Shown piece by piece: positions 63,116-64,000 of a stretch of DNA of 64,000 nt. Under the pieces are notes generated by a model that worked only from the letters and a program-made list of their open reading frames with translations, was not told where the DNA came from and did no database searches. The stretch comes from Pseudomonas fulva (GTDB lineage Bacteria > Pseudomonadota > Gammaproteobacteria > Pseudomonadales > Pseudomonadaceae), in the NCBI RefSeq assembly GCF_015680705.1, contig NZ_JADNYP010000009.1, positions 62,001 through 126,000 of the forward strand, in the 5' to 3' direction. Every line of letters begins with the position of its first letter. The first letter of the stretch is position 1. Made by a program: the position numbers and the translations under genes.

Positions 63116-64000
63116 ATGACAAACCAGGCCCCACACACGTTGAAACGGGTCGTCAGCCTGCCGCTGCTGGTGTTCTTCATTCTTGGCGATGTGTTGGGCG
63201 CGGGGGTCTATGCCCTGGCGGGCGCCATCGCCGAGCGCGCCGGCGGCGCCATCTGGGCGCCGCTGGGCCTGGGCCTGCTGTTCGCCCTGTTCACGGCGGC
63301 TTCCTATGCGGAGCTGGTGAGCAAGTACCCACGCGCTGGTGGCGCCGCGGTGTTCGCGCAGCGCGCCTTCGGCTCGCCGATGCTGTCGTTCCTGGTCGGT
63401 TTTGCCATGCTCGCCGCCGGTATCACCAGTGCAGCTGGCCTGGCGCTGGCCTTCGCCGGCGAATACCTGCGGGTCTTTCTCGACTGGCCCGCCGCCCTGC
63501 TCGCGCCGCTGTTCCTCGCACTGATCGCCGCGCTCAACCTGCGCGGCATCAAGGAATCGCTCGGTGCCAACCTGGTCATGACGCTGGTCGAGCTGAGCGG
63601 CCTGGTACTGGTGATGATCGCCGTGGCGGCGCTGTGCGGCCAGGGACAGAGCGAGCCTGCCCGGCTGCTGGACTTCGGCAACCAGGCGCCGGGTGGTGCG
63701 ATTCTCGCGGCCGCCCTGCTCGCTTTCTATTCCTATGTGGGCTTCGAGACCTCGGCCAATCTCGCCGAGGAAGTCAAGGATGTCCGCCGCACCTACCCCA
63801 AGGCCTTGTTCATGGCATTGCTGATCGCCGGGCTGGTGTACCTCGCCGTAGGCGCCGGTGCCGCCCTGGTCATGCCGGTGGATCGACTGATCGCGGCAAA
63901 GGCGCCACTGATGGATATCGTTGGCGCTTCCGGCCTGGGCATTCCGCGCAGCTGGTTCGCGGTGATCGCGCTGGTGGCAGTGGCCAACGGCGCGTTGCTG
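63116..64000 (+). CDS. APC-superfamily amino acid permease (partial, cut by window end)
   Basis: The first 295 residues of an inner-membrane transporter. The family opening SLPLLVFFILGDVLGAGVYALAG is followed by SYAELVSKYPRAGGAAVFAQRAFG and SYVGFETSANLAEEVKDVRRTYPKA, the APC helix-6 region. The protein continues beyond the window, so length cannot be judged. Start at ATG 63116, after GTAGGGAAA. Substrate unknown. Seven to eight helices are seen. Confidence 0.88.
   Translation, partial: MTNQAPHTLKRVVSLPLLVFFILGDVLGAGVYALAGAIAERAGGAIWAPLGLGLLFALFTAASYAELVSKYPRAGGAAVFAQRAFGSPMLSFLVGFAMLAAGITSAAGLALAFAGEYLRVFLDWPAALLAPLFLALIAALNLRGIKESLGANLVMTLVELSGLVLVMIAVAALCGQGQSEPARLLDFGNQAPGGAILAAALLAFYSYVGFETSANLAEEVKDVRRTYPKALFMALLIAGLVYLAVGAGAALVMPVDRLIAAKAPLMDIVGASGLGIPRSWFAVIALVAVANGALL

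Overview
The window looks like a chromosomal segment of a Pseudomonas of the P. putida group. The support is high GC with strongly GC-biased third codon positions, an MvaT/Tur-type nucleoid protein, an RND pump beside a two-component system, a BCCT choline transporter, the aerobic cobalamin enzyme CobF, and many Pseudomonas-type conserved hypotheticals. I see no tRNA, rRNA, CRISPR array, prophage or intact insertion sequence.

Layout. 1-11 kb: nucleotide nucleosidase (ppnN), threonine deaminase (ilvA) with an Ile-rich leader peptide and hairpin, a PACE-type exporter, and an RstAB-like two-component system divergent from a two-gene RND pump without its own outer-membrane channel, then mobA. 11-31.8 kb: a signalling block holding two main units. 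One is a stressosome-type operon (RsbR, RsbS, RsbT, an RsbT-like kinase fused to a PP2C phosphatase, a histidine kinase, a hybrid kinase). The other is a six-gene set with a CHASE3 hybrid kinase carrying three receivers, CheR, CheB, a receiver-kinase, a lone receiver and a further hybrid kinase. A GST (yghU), the choline transporter betT, a convergent hybrid kinase and a lone receiver sit among them. 31.8-37 kb: cobF, a Tur/MvaT protein, gloA, a shikimate-dehydrogenase homologue and a penicillin-binding protein 7.

37.2-43.3 kb is an eight-gene metal-uptake operon: a PepSY membrane protein, three small envelope proteins, and a ZnuABC-like transporter with a second solute-binding protein at its end. 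43.4-46.5 kb: a DUF1615 lipoprotein, an isochorismatase-fold hydrolase, and a type II thioesterase preceded by a small gene that appears frameshifted. 46.5-49.2 kb is an NAD-salvage unit, with the NrtR-type regulator divergent from pncA-pncB. 50.3-53.6 kb pairs a GABA-type permease with a divergent MocR regulator.

54.1-55.8 kb is the most striking part. Two tandem TenA-family genes have a TPP riboswitch whose aptamer is split by a 142-bp element with 17-bp perfect inverted repeats and a TA target duplication. Removing the element restores a canonical THI-box. 56-64 kb: an HTH protein lacking a WYL core, a three-gene envelope-stress-like set (DUF3618/Holin-X type), small membrane proteins, a DUF4142 protein and the start of an APC transporter cut by the window end.
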